Assembly: GCF_034702125.1 (NCBI RefSeq) | Contig: NC_085868.1 | Span: 46,348,264 to 46,412,263 of the forward strand | Direction: 5' to 3' | Length of the DNA: 64,000 nt | From: Engraulis encrasicolus | Lineage: Eukaryota > Chordata > Actinopteri > Clupeiformes > Engraulidae | The notes under the pieces: generated by a model | Seen by the model: the letters and a program-made list of their open reading frames with translations, nothing else | Database searches by the model: none | Told to the model about the DNA's origin: nothing | Translations under genes and position numbers: made by a program | Part shown: positions 1 through 12,759 of the stretch, one piece after another | Numbering within the stretch: position 1 is the stretch's first letter | Layout: each line of letters begins with the position of its first letter

Positions 1-2809
1 AAGCCACAACCTCAAACAATTATTATAAGACAACAAGACATGTTTGGACCTGCAAACACATTATCCTTATAATAGCAAGCTAATTTTTTAAAATTAATTA
101 CAATTTGATATCAGTTTTGAGGTAAGTGAAAACTCACTTCTAGGGCCAATCCCTCTTTAACATTCTACACAGCAGAGAAGATTCATAGAACAGAAATATT
201 ACTATCAAAATGTTTTGAAATAAACATTTGGGGGAGAAAAACATTTTAAAGGTTTTTAAATATTCTCTCTGACTGACAGTGAATGTTGGCTTTGACAGTC
301 TTTCACATCATGGAATTGAATTTTAGAATAGTTAGTGGGGGCATGGCACATTTATCTAAGGTCACTGCTGTCGGTGCTGCTTTAAGAAGGAGGACACCAG
401 CTGTCTTGTTATATACTTTCAGACGTCACCATTCAAAAAGCGTAGAGTCCGCAGCACTGCCACTTTGAAGCTCCACCCTGCACCTTTTTCCCCCACCCAA
501 TCCGCATGGTTCGAGCATTAGCTTAGGAGGCTGCAAATATTCAGATCTCCGAGTTTTACAGTCCTGCCATTTCTTTCATATATTTTTTTTTATTTATTTA
601 TCTATTCTTTGTTGTCCCCTGTCACCGTTTTCCTCCACCCGCTTGGTAATTCTGCATTCATGAATTCAGACTTGCGACTGAGTGAGTGGGGAAGAGTGGC
701 AGAGACAATGCATGATTTTATGCAGACTGCAAGCAGCAAAGCTTCTGAAATGCCAAGTCATCCACTGACCTGACAGTCTTCAAAATGACTGACAACTAAT
801 AAGGTCCTGTATTCTATATTATTTATTTTGGGCAAAAAGGTTACAGTGACAGTTTAGTATTGTGATGATAATGATTTAGTTCAGCTTACACAGCATCTTG
901 CCCATATTCTAGGCCTACTTATAGCAATATTATGTGTGGAATTGTACCGCTTAAAGCTTGAAAACTGTCCATAACGTCTTGTAGTGTAGCTGTGGTCAAA
1001 TGTGATGTGAAACTAGAAATACTCCTAGAAATCCAAAGATGGTGTCTTTTCTCATTGTCATACATTAAAATGTACCGTAAATAGAAAGATGAATGTCTGT
1101 TAATTGTCTTTTGTCATTATTTTATTATTTTGTATGAGGTTTTATGCTTTGTTTTTGTAACTCATATTAACAATGTATTTGCATCGTTTTCATCAATGTA
1201 TGGTTCAAATCAAATAAACCAGTTCTATATTCTATTAATACATTTAATAAAACTCCATATAGGTTTGGAAAATAATGAAGAGTATTCAGACATATAAGAC
1301 CACAGAAAAGTCTTTTTACTCTTTGGTTCATTTCCTGAGCCCCGTACACCTCCTTATGCAGCAGTCAGTCTAATTAATTTTCATTACCGCTCCTTTTAGA
1401 ATAGTGTGAAATGAACAGAAATAACAGAGAAGTCTTGAGAGGGAGAGAGGTCAACCTCGTGAGACCTACTTAATTAAGTGACCCTTGTCGGCTAATTGAG
1501 AGTGGGGAAGTAATTAGTGAAGTCATTAACTGCATGTCATATGTAATGTTGTGACTTCATGCTCTAATTTATGGTATAGCGTTCGGAAATGACTATAAAA
1601 ATGTTAATCATGGGTCAATAAAATGCTTGTGTCGACGATGAAGTGGATTGCTTCATCCTGTGTTGGTGTATTGCAACTCTGCATCTTTTTTCCATACAAA
1701 ATCTCATATATGTGCTATCTTCAAAGTTTACCTAGTATTTACTGTGTTATTTACTAAATGTCTTTTATGAATACTCAAATCAACGCTTGACCACTAACCC
1801 TAGTGGCTGGACATGTTTTCGCAAAAATCAAATGTGATCGTTGTTCATGGATGTTCTGTATGGGGCAGATAGAAATACTTATTACACATAAAGGACATAC
1901 AAATATTTCATGAAAATGTTGCTGCTGGACGTGTCATGTATTATTGTGGTAGCCTCACATACATTGCTGAGCTGTGTGGTTATTGATTGGGCCATAAAAC
2001 CATAAAGGCTGTTCTTTTGAAGATCACCTCTGTCTGACAACTAAGCAGATTAAGGTTGGAACAATGGCCACTTTACACACAAGAATCACACAGCATTTTC
2101 ATTGAACGTGTGTGGGTTTTGGGGTGGGGTCAGTTACAGTACTGTATGTTTAATATATCCAATATTTCTCTTTTTTATGCATGTGTGCATTCTGTACATG
2201 TTATTTCTTTGCTACTTTCATTGAAACAGAATTTGAAAATGAATATAGGCCTACCTAGACTTTTTTACATAAAGGTTTTTCATAAAATTTGTCATGAGTT
2301 CATATCTAAGTTTTAAAGGGTTATCTTGCCCTTGCAAGTCTTCCTGGCTTTACATTTCTGTGCCATATTTTGAGTTTATCTGGTTGTCTCGTCTCTCCAT
2401 CTCTCCAGGCTGCTTTTCAAGAGGATTATCTCCAAATTTCCTTCACGTCTGCAGTCTAAGCTGCCAGTAGTCAAGCTTTAAGGCTGGTGTGAGATTTTCT
2501 TCAGAGTGATTCATATTGGCAATTGGATGAAACAATATCCAAGTCTAGGGAAAAAAGAAAGTACCGTATATGCAGGGAATATATTTCTGAAATACAGCTG
2601 ATGGCTTATTTCTATCAATACTCGAAAGTTTTCATTTTCACATAGCCATGAGGCTTTAGTGTCTGTGCCGTTCATTTCGCTTCCAAGGAGTTTGTGGCGT
2701 ACTGCCACCGTGATGGGAGAGCTCAACAAAAAGTGCACCACAAAAGTGGTTGTACACTGAAAAACCCCAATAATGAACACAAATATGATGTGTTGGTGTG
2801 GCGTCAGTA
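1..2809. other. AT-rich stretch, no gene seen
   Basis: No reading frame here exceeds about 90 codons and none resembles a known protein. There are no long runs or matched terminal repeats that I could find. A pyrimidine-rich tract ending in CAG near 2386-2409 looks like a splice acceptor by composition, but nothing supports an exon. Probably single-copy intergenic or intronic sequence. Confidence 0.5.
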
Positions 2810-2817
2810 ATGACACC

Positions 2818-2985
2818 CAGGCTAGCCGAAGGGGGGGGGGGGTGTAGGGGCAAACGGATGTGTTGTTGTCCCAGGCCCAGGGCAAGAGGAGGGATTGATC
2901 ATCCTTGTACATTGTATGTATATTTAGAGATGGGCCCTTTCAGATGTCTTCGTCGTGGGCCCAGCCAAAGTTGTCAGCGGCCCTG
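2818..2985. mobile_element. hAT-type MITE, family A (copy 1)
   Basis: A 168-bp non-coding element rich in GGGCCC, starting CAGGCTAGCC and ending GCGGCCCTG. It is flanked by 8-bp duplications atgacacc (2810-2817) and atgacaac (2986-2993), one mismatch. The 8-bp TSD and CAG...CTG ends are typical of non-autonomous hAT transposons. A second copy lies at 6552-6822, and a third, older copy is split by the retrovirus at 23106. Confidence 0.7.
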
Positions 2986-3219
2986 ATGACAACACAGTCA
3001 ATCAGTGATGACTGTACAGGATTCATCTCTCTCACTGTTCCCATCAGACACATGATGTTTTGGGTGTTCCTGTTGGGCTCACAGTAAATTTTGCAGTTCA
3101 ATTTCAACACTTTATCAGATGGGTATGCTCTAGAATAGCCACTTAGGAAACAATTGAAATACAATTCTTTCACATCTGTGTAGAATTTGAGACAGCTGTC
3201 ACAAAAGTGAAATAGTTGT

Positions 3220-3220
<1 letters not shown>

Positions 3221-3289
<69 letters not shown>
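3221..3289. repeat. (ATC)n microsatellite, about 23 units
   Basis: An uninterrupted ATC trinucleotide run of 69 bases. Confidence 0.97.
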
Positions 3290-3290
<1 letters not shown>

Positions 3291-3297
3291 CAAGCAG

Positions 3298-3517
3298 ATC
3301 ATTCCTCCCTTCTTCACAGAAATGTTAATATGTAATCTCACTACAAACACAGATGGCACAGTTGTTCATTTTCTCTCCGCACTCAAAGCCTTCTTCCCCT
3401 TCTTCCCTTTGCAATCTCATTCCCACTCAGCTCACTGGAACAATTTGAAAGTCTCAAAATAATTTTCAATTTCCCATAAACAGAGGGCCTAGTGAGCCAA
3501 CCAGCCAGCCAGCCAAC
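3298..3517 (+). repeat. Local duplication, copy 1
   Basis: This segment reappears at 3710-3980. Shared landmarks in the same order are: ACTACAAACACAGATGG, TTTTCTCTCCGCACTC, TTTGCAATCTCATTC, AGCTCACTGGAACAATTT and GAGGGCCTAGTGAGCC. Both copies end in GCCA/CCAG tetranucleotide repeats. The copies differ by many substitutions and small indels, so the duplication is not recent. Confidence 0.85.
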
Positions 3518-3709
3518 ATTAAAATATTATTCAAATTTATCTGGTGCGTCCTTAAATTCAAATGTAAAGGTTTTTTTGTTTGTTTGTTTTAATTGCAAAG
3601 GCTTCCACCAAGGCAATTCTTCAATGGAATTCTAATTGGATAGACCCTTAGGGAAGAAGTTGAGTTGAACTCTCTGAGATCTCTGAGGATTTTGAGACTA
3701 CATTCAAAA

Positions 3710-3980
3710 ATCATTGCCCTCCTTCTCATGTGACATGATGAAAATCATCCCAGAAATGCTAACACATAATCCTACTACAAACACAGATGGCAGTCCTCAG
3801 TCCTTCTTCATTTTCTCTCCGCACTCAAAGCCTTCTCCCTCTCTCCTCCCTTTGCAATCTCATTCAGACTCAGCTCACTGGAACAATTTGAGTCTTAAAA
3901 TCATTTTCAGTTTCCCACAACCAGAGGGCCTAGTGAGCCAGCCAGAGAGCCAGTCAGTCAGCCAGCCAGCCAGTCAGTCA
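3710..3980 (+). repeat. Local duplication, copy 2
   Basis: Partner of 3298-3517, about 412 bases downstream and in the same orientation. It is longer because of extra CAGTCAGT/CCAGCCAG units at its end. The spacer between the copies has no recognisable element. Confidence 0.85.
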
Positions 3981-4157
3981 GATACAGAGCAATAGGGAAG
4001 GCAAGCAGGGCATTTGCCCCTTGGCCCAGAGCCTTCCCATATTAATAGTGAGGCCTCTATTATGACGTTTGCAGGCTGCATGAGGGGCCCCATGAGTGTT
4101 TTGCCCTGGGACCCTGTGTGCAATTGTTCCGCCACTGCAGCCAATCATTCCACTCAG
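3981..4157. other. Degenerate GGGCCC-rich repeat remnant
   Basis: The stretch carries GGGCATTTGCCCC, GGGGCCCC and CCCTGGGACCC motifs resembling the GGGCCC-rich hAT-type MITEs of this window. No clear ends or TSD were found, so only a remnant is proposed. Confidence 0.3.
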
Positions 4158-4182
4158 CCAGCAGAGCAGTCATGGACCTAGT

Positions 4183-4405
4183 CAGGGCTGGACTGGCCAT
4201 CTGGCATAGTGGGCATTTCCCTGTGGGCCCTGCACCCTTGTGGGCCCCTATTTTCAGAAATGTTAAAAAATAATAACATTTCTGAAAATATGGGCCCATG
4301 AAAGGTGCGGGGCCCACCGGTGAGTCAGTTCTGCGATGCTTATTATGAGGGGCCCATTTTATGTCAAAAGTGCCCAGGCCCTATTTCTCCCCCAGTCTAG
4401 CCCTG
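4183..4405. mobile_element. hAT-type MITE, family B (copy 1), between 25-bp direct repeats
   Basis: A 223-bp element starting CAGGGCTGGACTGG and ending CCAGTCTAGCCCTG, with a central near-palindrome around TTTCAGAAATGTTAAAAAAT. Unlike its sister copies it does not have a plain 8-bp TSD. It sits exactly between two 25-bp direct repeats (4158-4182 and 4406-4430) that differ at one base. No coding capacity. Confidence 0.8.
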
Positions 4406-5119
4406 CCAGCAGAGCAGACATGGACCTAGTCAGCTGATGTCACGCTAGACTGAGCAGATGCGGATGCTGTCAGATAAACATCTCAGAGGAGCGATCGAAT
4501 CAGCCTGGACAGACATGCTCTCGCTCTCCTCCGCTGATGGATTGGTGACACCTTGCAGCGAGCAGTGCCAGACGAAAGGGTGACAAGACACAAAGAGCTC
4601 TTCAGTGGGATTCAGCAATTCATGAACAAAAAAAAACAATCTTTGTTGTGGTATTCTTCTGGCGTCCTTGTGGGAGTCTTATTGACTTGTGGTCAGGGAC
4701 GCTGACAGTTTTGGCCGACACCAGGACAAAGGCATCTGAAGGAATTGTAGCAGGAACATGTTAACACCACAATGCAGATTGTGATTTGTGATACATGCAT
4801 ATTGGTGTTGTATGTTTATGTAATGTATGTACTAGGTATGACTGATTAACTGCAGTTTTTATGTGTTTGTATGTAAGACTTAGTGTTGCTTAATATTTTG
4901 GACCACATAAAGGTCAAGCATGGCAATTGTGCACTGCAGTATGGCCAATGGAAGTGTTCTTACTTGAGTTCGTGTAGGTGTAGAGTGAGCAAAAGCGTGC
5001 GTGTTTGTTTGCAACAGACTCTTGAGCTTGTGATACATCACAGGAAATTACGAGGTCTGCACAATGAACCTAACATAGACAATTATTGTGTCTTATTTCA
5101 GATTCGCCTTTAAAGTACA
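4406..5119. other. No gene seen
   Basis: Starts with the right 25-bp direct repeat of the preceding MITE. The rest has no repeat termini or frames of note. Confidence 0.45.
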
Positions 5120-5128
5120 GATGTTTTC

Positions 5129-5522
5129 TAGCCTGGTTCACACCAGACGGTGTGTGTGTAGCTTTGGCGCCCCCTGGCAGAGCAGAGCTACACACACTAC
5201 CGTCTGGTACACAGCCATAGAGCACGCTCCGTCTCCAACCAGAAAATAGACGGAGCATTTATTTCTTAAATATAAACGGTAATTCACATTGAGGAGTCAC
5301 AAGACAGATTAGAGACTATATTGACTCTTTAAAGATTAACAGGAAGGTTTTTGAAGGAATTTGTTGGTGAGGAGGCCGTGCAGAAGCAATAAATTCTCAG
5401 CCTATTTTCTGGTTGGAGACGGAGCGTGCTCTATGGCTGTGTACCAGACGATAGTGTGTGAAGCTCTGCTCCGCCAGGGGGCGCCGAAGCTACACATACA
5501 CCGTCTGGTGTGAACCGGGCTA
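5129..5522. mobile_element. MITE with 9-bp TSD, family C1 (copy 1)
   Basis: A 394-bp element whose ends are a long inverted repeat of roughly 130 bases, starting TAGCCTGGTTCACACCAGAC. It is flanked by a perfect 9-bp duplication gatgttttc (5120-5128 and 5523-5531). A 9-bp TSD is typical of Mutator-like elements. A second copy is at 62720-63099, also with a perfect 9-bp TSD. The middle (about 5250-5400) is AT-rich and non-coding. Confidence 0.85.
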
Positions 5523-5538
5523 GATGTTTTCAGCTTAA

Positions 5539-5897
5539 AGGGACACTGTGTGAGATTTTTAGTTGTTAATTTCCATAATTCATGCTGCCCATTCACTAAT
5601 GTTACCTTTTTCATGAATATTTACCACCACCATCAAATTCTAAGTATTCATTATGACTGGAAAAATTGCACTCTTCGTACATAAAAAGGGGGATCTTCTC
5701 CATGGTCCGCCATTTTGAATTTCCAAAAATAGCCATTTTCAGCTGCAAAAATGACTGTACTTGGACCATACTAGAAAATATCTGTTTATTACTTAGTAAA
5801 CTTTAATGTAAAGGTCAAATTTGGCAATAGGCAGCCCAGTTTCAATGAGCAGCATAGTTGCAGTACCTTTTTTGACCATTTCCTGCACAGTGTACAT
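5539..5897. mobile_element. TTAA-flanked MITE, family D1 (copy 1)
   Basis: A 359-bp element starting AGGGACACTGTGTGAG and ending CACAGTGTACAT, between TTAA at 5535-5538 and TTAA at 5898-5901. TTAA duplications with AGGG ends fit Kolobok or piggyBac non-autonomous elements. The same sequence recurs at 56578-57571 (interrupted) and 60826-61189. It abuts the family C1 element: only 16 bases separate them. Confidence 0.8.
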
Positions 5898-5901
5898 TTA
5901 A

Positions 5902-6543
5902 GATGTGATTTACCCTTTCGCCCCACTTATATTACAGCTTTTATATTTTATGGCCATAAACATTGAAGTATTTTAATGCCTTATCTGCATACATTTGAGG
6001 GATGCTTTGGGATCGATTGAATGAGTTATCCTAATTTTATTCAAAGGGAAATACTTTTCTGGTGCAGTCATACAGGTAATGTGAATGTTGTCTGCATGTT
6101 TATTTTCACTTCACTGGCAGAACAGTGTTTGTATGTTACCCCCATTATCACTGATGACAGAATAGGGTTTTGATGTCTCCTTACGTACAGCTTTCAAATT
6201 CTTATTCATACAAAAATCCTCAATTTACACTCAAAAAGGCACGGTTGGATTACACATTTTTTATTCTCAATTGAGAGCAAATATGCACATTCACAACACA
6301 TTGTCCTTCACAGTACCCCTCTCCCTGGCCAGAAAAAAATCTGAAATGTCCTCAATTAAAGGAAGAGATGGGGAGGAGGTGAGCAAAATGACACGGTGGT
6401 AAGTGCGAGGAATCACCCCGGAGTGATAGTGTCCTGGGAAGAAGGGGCCGTCCACCTCTTTTGTCCTGACAGGTCAATCTGTTGAGGAGGAGAGGAGACA
6501 CTACCGCTCTTCTCTCATCTGCAGCTGCCAGCTTGACTCAGCA
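5902..6543. other. No gene seen
   Basis: No long frame, no matched termini and no tandem repeats were found in this interval. Confidence 0.45.
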
Positions 6544-6551
6544 CTCACACA

Positions 6552-6822
6552 CAGGGAAACCGGCAGGGGGGAGGGGGGTGCAAAGGGGTAGGTTGTCCCG
6601 GGCCCAGGGAGATATGGGGGCCCAGAATTGGGTCCCCATTACATTGTATGTATGTCAGTCCTGTATATGTCTATGTCCTGGCATGGTATAGAGAGAATCC
6701 TTGTATGACTTGTGCATATGAAGAAAGTGACAATAAAAAAAGCTGACTGACTGACTGAGCTGGATAGGGGGCCCTTTCAGATGACTTTGTCCTGGGTCCG
6801 GCGAAAGCTGTCAGCGGCCCTG
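6552..6822. mobile_element. hAT-type MITE, family A (copy 2), interrupted
   Basis: Starts CAGGGAAACCGGCAGG and ends TCAGCGGCCCTG, with a perfect 8-bp TSD ctcacaca (6544-6551 and 6823-6830). Compared with the copy at 2818 it carries an extra block of about 105 bases (6654-6758) that ends in a LINE-like tail. Confidence 0.75.
6654..6758 (+). mobile_element. 5'-truncated LINE tail nested in a MITE
   Basis: The block absent from the sister MITE ends with GACAATAAAAAAAGCTGACT followed by (CTGA)n. An AATAAA signal followed by a short tandem-repeat tail is the usual 3' end of CR1/L2-type non-LTR retrotransposons. Only about 100 bases of the element remain, so the clade is uncertain. Confidence 0.55.
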
Positions 6823-6872
6823 CTCACACACTCTCACCGCAGGCTGCCCACTCAATGCACCGCTTCTCCCTC

Positions 6873-7031
6873 TCTGTCTCTGATTCTGTCTCTTTCTCTG
6901 CCAGCTCACCATCGTATACCACTCAAGTGCACAGTCTTTCATTTTATTCCTAAGGTAGGCCTATACAATACTACAAAGTCCTCCAGTCTGTCTCTGTCTC
7001 TCTCAGTGTTTCTCTCTCTCTCTCTCTCTCA

Positions 7032-7077
<46 letters not shown>

Positions 7078-7200
7078 GTGTTTCTCTCTGTCTCTCTCTC
7101 GCTCTCTCTCTCTCTCTCAGTGTTTCTCTCTCTGTCTCTCTCTGTCTCTCAGTCTTCTATTTCCTGCCCTTTGTAACCCACACTCATCCCCTCTCTCTCT
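6873..7200. repeat. (TC)n-rich tract
   Basis: Imperfect TC/CTGT microsatellite, densest from about 6989 to 7155. Repeat-driven Ser/Leu reading frames across it are artefacts. Confidence 0.95.
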
Positions 7201-7373
7201 CTGAAATACAGGATTGCAATGGACATACTCTTCTTCACCCTTTCATCCGTTTCTTCCTATCTTCTATAGCTCTGAGTTACACCGACAATAACTACTATGC
7301 CAGCCCTCCTCCACTTTATTCTCTCTGTCCCACCATCCTCTGCTGTTGTGCTTCTTTCGATCTATCTTTCCCT

Positions 7374-7541
<168 letters not shown>

Positions 7542-8269
7542 TCGTAGGCTTATGAAGTCTGACAGCTGAGCGAAAAGCCAGAGTTTCATCATGTGAATTA
7601 TGAAGCATTATGCCCAGGGGCAAGGCTGAACTGGACTGGTCTTAAAATGATACTTTAGCAACCCACACGCACGCGCGCACACACGTACACGCACACACAC
7701 ACTGTGGGGAAAAAACATGTTTGTTGAAAAAAAATAGCCTGTGACAAAGATAATGAGTATTTTTGCTCTACATAAGAGATGAGTACACCTACACACTCAC
7801 GGTTAACCTTAATATTACAATCTTTCATTCAATATGTTCCTGTTTATGGGGTCGGCGAATAAAGTGACCAAAACGAGTTTGCCTGGAGCAAAGCGACCTG
7901 AGCGACCAGAGCGAATTTCTGTGATTAAAGTCAAGATAATATTATGGTAATGAGCGTGGTTTGGCGAAAACCAATTGGAATGTTAATATCTCATTATCTC
8001 ATATCTCGTTAATATCTTTTTAATATCTACAGCATACTGTAGGTCGTTTCATGGAATGATGTATTGGACAATGCAACATGTTATACAATAAATAATAAGC
8101 ACGAAAAAAAAAACCCCATTAATTTTGTAAAAAATTCACTACTGTACCACGCTGAAGTAGTTTTGAAAATATTTGTAAGACTGAGATGGTTTCTAATTTG
8201 CGTCTAGTATGACTTCTATACTCACTTAGCCTGCATATGACGTACAGTAGGCTTTACACCCCTGGAAGG
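7542..8269. other. No gene; possible old repeat at 7850-8020
   Basis: A short AC/GC run lies at 7664-7702. Around 7860-7915 there are repeated GCGACC/GCGAAT motifs that look like part of an inverted-repeat element, but no partner end was found. The rest is AT-rich and unassigned. Confidence 0.35.
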
Positions 8270-8499
8270 CAGGGCTGGACTGGCCATGTGGCATGGCGGG
8301 CATTTCCCGGTGGGCCCCGCACCCTTGTGGGCCCCTATTTTCAGAAATGTTAAAAAAAAAAAAACATTTCTGAAAATAGGGCCCCATGAGGATGCGGGGC
8401 CCACCGGTGAGTCAGTTCTGTCAGTTCTGTCAGTTCTGCGCTGCTAATTATGAGGGGCCCCTTTAAGCCAAAAGTGCCCGGGCCATATTTCTCTCCCTG
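8270..8499. mobile_element. hAT-type MITE, family B (copy 2), right end eroded
   Basis: Starts CAGGGCTGGACTGG and follows the family B sequence through ATTATGAGGGGCCCC and AAAAGTGCCCGGGCC. The right terminus has lost the CAGTCTAG part and ends CTCTCCCTG. There is a short extra tandem of TCAGTTCTG units near 8410-8440. No clean TSD. Confidence 0.75.
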
Positions 8500-8866
8500 C
8501 GAAGGTTTGCCCGCTGCACCTGTAAATCTGCTCAGTAAATTTAGCAGTCTTAATTCTACACGTTAGAGAGTACAGGTGCAGTACATCACAAGAGTTACAT
8601 TTCACTCTCTAAGTGTTAACTTAATACTGCAAAATGTAAATCTGCCCCGATGTGGACTGGAGCCTCCAGCTTAAGCTGACAACAGCAATATCGGGTCACC
8701 TAATTAATGTCGCCCCTGTGCCGCTCGCTACTCCCCCCCGCCCACCCCACAACTCGGAAGCCAGGAGACAATTTTCTCCCTCTCTATCCATCACAGTCTG
8801 GCAGCCTGTTTATACCGTCTTTAAAATTAAAGCTAGACAATCTTTCATTTTTTCGAGTCTGACAGC
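8500..8866. other. No gene seen
   Basis: Unassigned sequence between a MITE and a microsatellite block; C-rich around 8720-8750. Confidence 0.4.
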
Positions 8867-9633
<767 letters not shown>

Positions 9634-9694
<61 letters not shown>

Positions 9695-9712
9695 GAGATA
9701 GGGAGAGAGACC
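9634..9712. repeat. (GA)n microsatellite
   Basis: About 75 bases of GA repeat ending in GGGGGAGATAGGGAGAG. Confidence 0.97.
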
Positions 9713-10445
9713 ACAGAAAGTGGTGAAAGTAAGAAGCATTGAAAGAGAATACTGAAAGATGGTGGTGGGTAGTAAATCCTCTGGGAGACAGTGTGAACAC
9801 TTGGCCTAGATGATATATTTTTAAAAGCCCTGCATGAACCTGTGTGGATTCATAGAGTTTGAATGAAGCAGATGAGATGAGTCACTGGAGAGTGGAGGTT
9901 GGGTAGTCGTCCAGTACAGGCAGGGTGATGCCCTGTGAATGATGTGATCTTGCCATCCAGGATACAATGCCTTTAGTTCCGCTCCAGGGGATGGGGAGAG
10001 GGTATTGATAGTGGCACTACAGGGGGTTGATAAGTGTGCAGACGGTCAAACATGAAGAGAGCTAAGTCACAAGCACCACATCAATATGGACAGACAGCAG
10101 GCGTTGAAAGAGGTATAACATTGCAGAGTCCCGCCTGGAAAGCACAGATCAGGGGCAGATGAATGTGGCAAACGATTCTACTTGAAGCATCCGATCAGGG
10201 AGAGAGCAACCAACCGAAGCTCGTGTTTAGAAATATGGAAACATTTCATTGGCTGCTGCCTGCTGCCCACCGAGCTCATTACACATTTTCAACTTCTCTT
10301 GTATTGCTTCCAACGCTGTCGGCGCTAGAGCAGCTTATTAGCAGCTTTTGACGCTTCTGTCACTTGCTCTTCCATAAAAGGTCAATTACTTCGCGTACCG
10401 CCGCTTCCCATGCCTTCAACTTCTGCTGTCTGTCCACACAGTCAA
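9713..10445. other. No gene seen
   Basis: No frame above about 60 codons and no matched termini found. Confidence 0.4.
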
Positions 10446-10454
10446 GGTTTGGGC

Positions 10455-10670
10455 TAGCCAGGCTGTGCCCTCCTAGTGACGCAACACTTTCAGCGTTGCA
10501 ACTAGTCAGGTCAAGAGCAATGCAAGTACTTTCTGAGTTCCCAAAAATATGGGAACTCCTCGCAAACAACCATAAGCAACCAAAACCATGACGTTTGGGA
10601 AATGTTATTTGTTATGCTCTTGTTCAGACCAAGTCTCGAAGAGATTTGAACATCGATGATAATCAGACTA
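10455..10670. mobile_element. MITE with 9-bp TSD, family C3 (copy 1)
   Basis: A 216-bp element starting TAGCCAGGCTGTGCCC and ending ATAATCAGACTA, flanked by a perfect 9-bp duplication ggtttgggc (10446-10454 and 10671-10679). The inverted repeat is short and imperfect. A much shorter relative lies at 33086-33157. It belongs with the other TAG-ended, 9-bp TSD elements of the window. Confidence 0.65.
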
Positions 10671-10708
10671 GGTTTGGGCCCAGAGGGCCTTTGATAGACC
10701 TCATAGCC

Positions 10709-10914
10709 CAGTGTTTCCCAACCAGGGGTATGTGTACCACTAGGGGTACGCGAGCACACTGCAGGGGGTACTTGGGAAAATGAAATTTTAACAAATATAT
10801 GGAGCTTAGTTACATTGGGATGGAGAAAGCGATATAGAACTTGTCTTAGGGGGTACTCATGGCACAACGAAGAGGCTTAGGGGTACACAAGACAAAAAAG
10901 GTTGGGAAACACTG
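10709..10914. mobile_element. hAT-type MITE (CAGTGTTTCCCAACC)
   Basis: A 206-bp element with ends CAGTGTTTCCCAACC and GGTTGGGAAACACTG and GGGGTAC repeats inside. TSDs tcatagcc (10701-10708) and tcatagca (10915-10922) differ at one base. Non-coding. Confidence 0.85.
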
Positions 10915-10922
10915 TCATAGCA

Positions 10923-12394
10923 GAGGTCACCAGAAAAGGATGATGGCTGCAGTGCCAATAGGTTATATTACTGAACACTTCCTGTAATAAAAGAAAAGGT
11001 TATCATGCTACCAATATTGACCCATTTCTGTATAGGTTTCAGCATGTGAAGAATATGATTTGATTGATAATATTACAGAGAATAAAGCTGCCATGCAATG
11101 TGATTAGACCATTTTGTTATTTTTGGTACCAATGCACCATGCAGTATATGTTCAAGACATGACATGATCAAAGCCCTCTAATTATCAGCTGAGTATCTGG
11201 AATATGATCTGAGACACACTTCAAGGCAGCTGGCAGGTAGGCCTATAAGATATAACTGCTTTATGCCCAAAGGGCAGAAAAGACGACTTTGAATCCAATT
11301 AGTGTTTTCGGAACACCATTATGTCTCTTTTCCTGGCATTTTTGACAGTTTGAAATAAACTAAAGGGCATGTAAGTGGTTTACGAGCGGCAACAGAGACA
11401 GATTTATGAATTTGCATTATACTGTCACCGGCGCGTGGCGGCAAACTGATTGACATTATGATTGTTAGCACAATGTACCGAAGACGATGAACTGTTGTTT
11501 TATGTCAACTCCTGTAAAAGCTGTCTTTATAGCTTGATTTAAAAATAACCTTTAATAGCCACAACCCTTCGCATTTAAGCCAATGCAGCACAGACAGGTG
11601 CCTTCCCCAGATCAGGGTGTATTTCAGAAAGCATGTTAGTCTCTTACCTGGGTATGTTAGTGCTGAGAACAAGGTAACTCTAGAAGTAGAAGAGGCCTGT
11701 GGCTTGAAGCACGAGTCCACAAGACTACTCTATTAGCAGGTTTACTATCAGCTCTGGGTTAAATGTAGCTGGCTTTGACACTTAACCACCTTTTTAGTGT
11801 ATGACTCTGTCCCAAATGCCCCTGCTCAGGGTACAAAGTGCCAGGACATCAGAGGTCCATGCAGCCAACACCTCAGCCTGGCTCACTGCCTACTGCCTAA
11901 ACGGATGGCCAGTTAGTGGCTGCACTGCTTTTTGTTGCTGTTGTTGTTGTTGTTGTTGTTGTTGCTTTATTCTTTTATTTTGATTGATTGATTAATGGCC
12001 TTCAGAATTTGGCAAAGAAACAACGACTGAGCAACATTCACACACCCCTCTTTTTCAGAATATTTTGAGACGCAAGTAAGAATTGTTCAATTGGCGAGAA
12101 ATGACCCTGAAGCAAATGCTTATTTCCATTGTATTGTATTTCTTCCTTGTATTGTTTTTATGTTGTTTCTATGGTTTTATGCTGTTAAGCACCCTTCTGG
12201 TGTTAGGTGACACCTGTAGCCTAATTGTCCAGTGTCATACTGGAAACACTGGGCTAGCCAGCCTATTTATCATGTGCGAATTTATGCATGCATTTATGTC
12301 TAGGTCTATGCATGTATGTACTGTGGTTGATCTGATATCACCAAGTATTTACTGATCCAGGATCAACATCAAAGTTGCTGGTCCAGGATTATTG
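10923..12394. other. No gene seen; (GTT)n at 11932-11964
   Basis: Mostly unassigned sequence. A TTG/GTT run occupies 11932-11964. At 12352-12395 two GRTCCAGGAT motifs resemble the 35-bp minisatellite at 35-36 kb. Confidence 0.4.
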
Positions 12395-12759
12395 TTACAG
12401 GGGTCATTCCAGCTGGAATCAGCAAATTTCTGAAAAATCTCCCACTCGACCCCCTCGGATTTGCCTGAAAAAAATGTATGTGATGGCTTAAACATCCAAT
12501 AGATCATATCCACAATATCAGAACTCAGCTCTGGATACTTTTGGCACAAAAAATCTGTAAGTAAGTACACCCCCTACGCTTGTTTTAGCGACATTGCATG
12601 AGTGACCATGTTCAGACTCAATTATCTCCAGAACTATTTGTGTCAGATTCATTATATTTTCAGGGCTAAGAGTCCCAGACCTTAATATCATATATTACAA
12701 TTTGCAGCACTGTAAGTCAAATCACACCGTAATAATGTGCCTCTACTTTTTGTAGATAT
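12395..12759 (-). repeat. Family G large repeat, left part
   Basis: This segment matches, in reverse complement, about 32365-32745. Shared landmarks include TCATTCCAGCTGGAATCAGC, CCCCCTCGGATTTGC, the TTAAACATCCAATAGA block and CTCTTAGCCCTG (as its complement). No coding capacity was seen. The repeat continues after the insert at 15928. Confidence 0.8.

Noticed and set aside
2386..2454. Possible terminal exon: pyrimidine tract plus CAG followed by 16 open codons and a stop
   Set aside because: Too short to support by itself; no partner exon, poly(A) signal or recognisable peptide was found.
8270..8499. 8-bp TSD for family B copy 2
   Set aside because: Flanks share only GAAGG offset by one base, and the right end is eroded, so no TSD is claimed.
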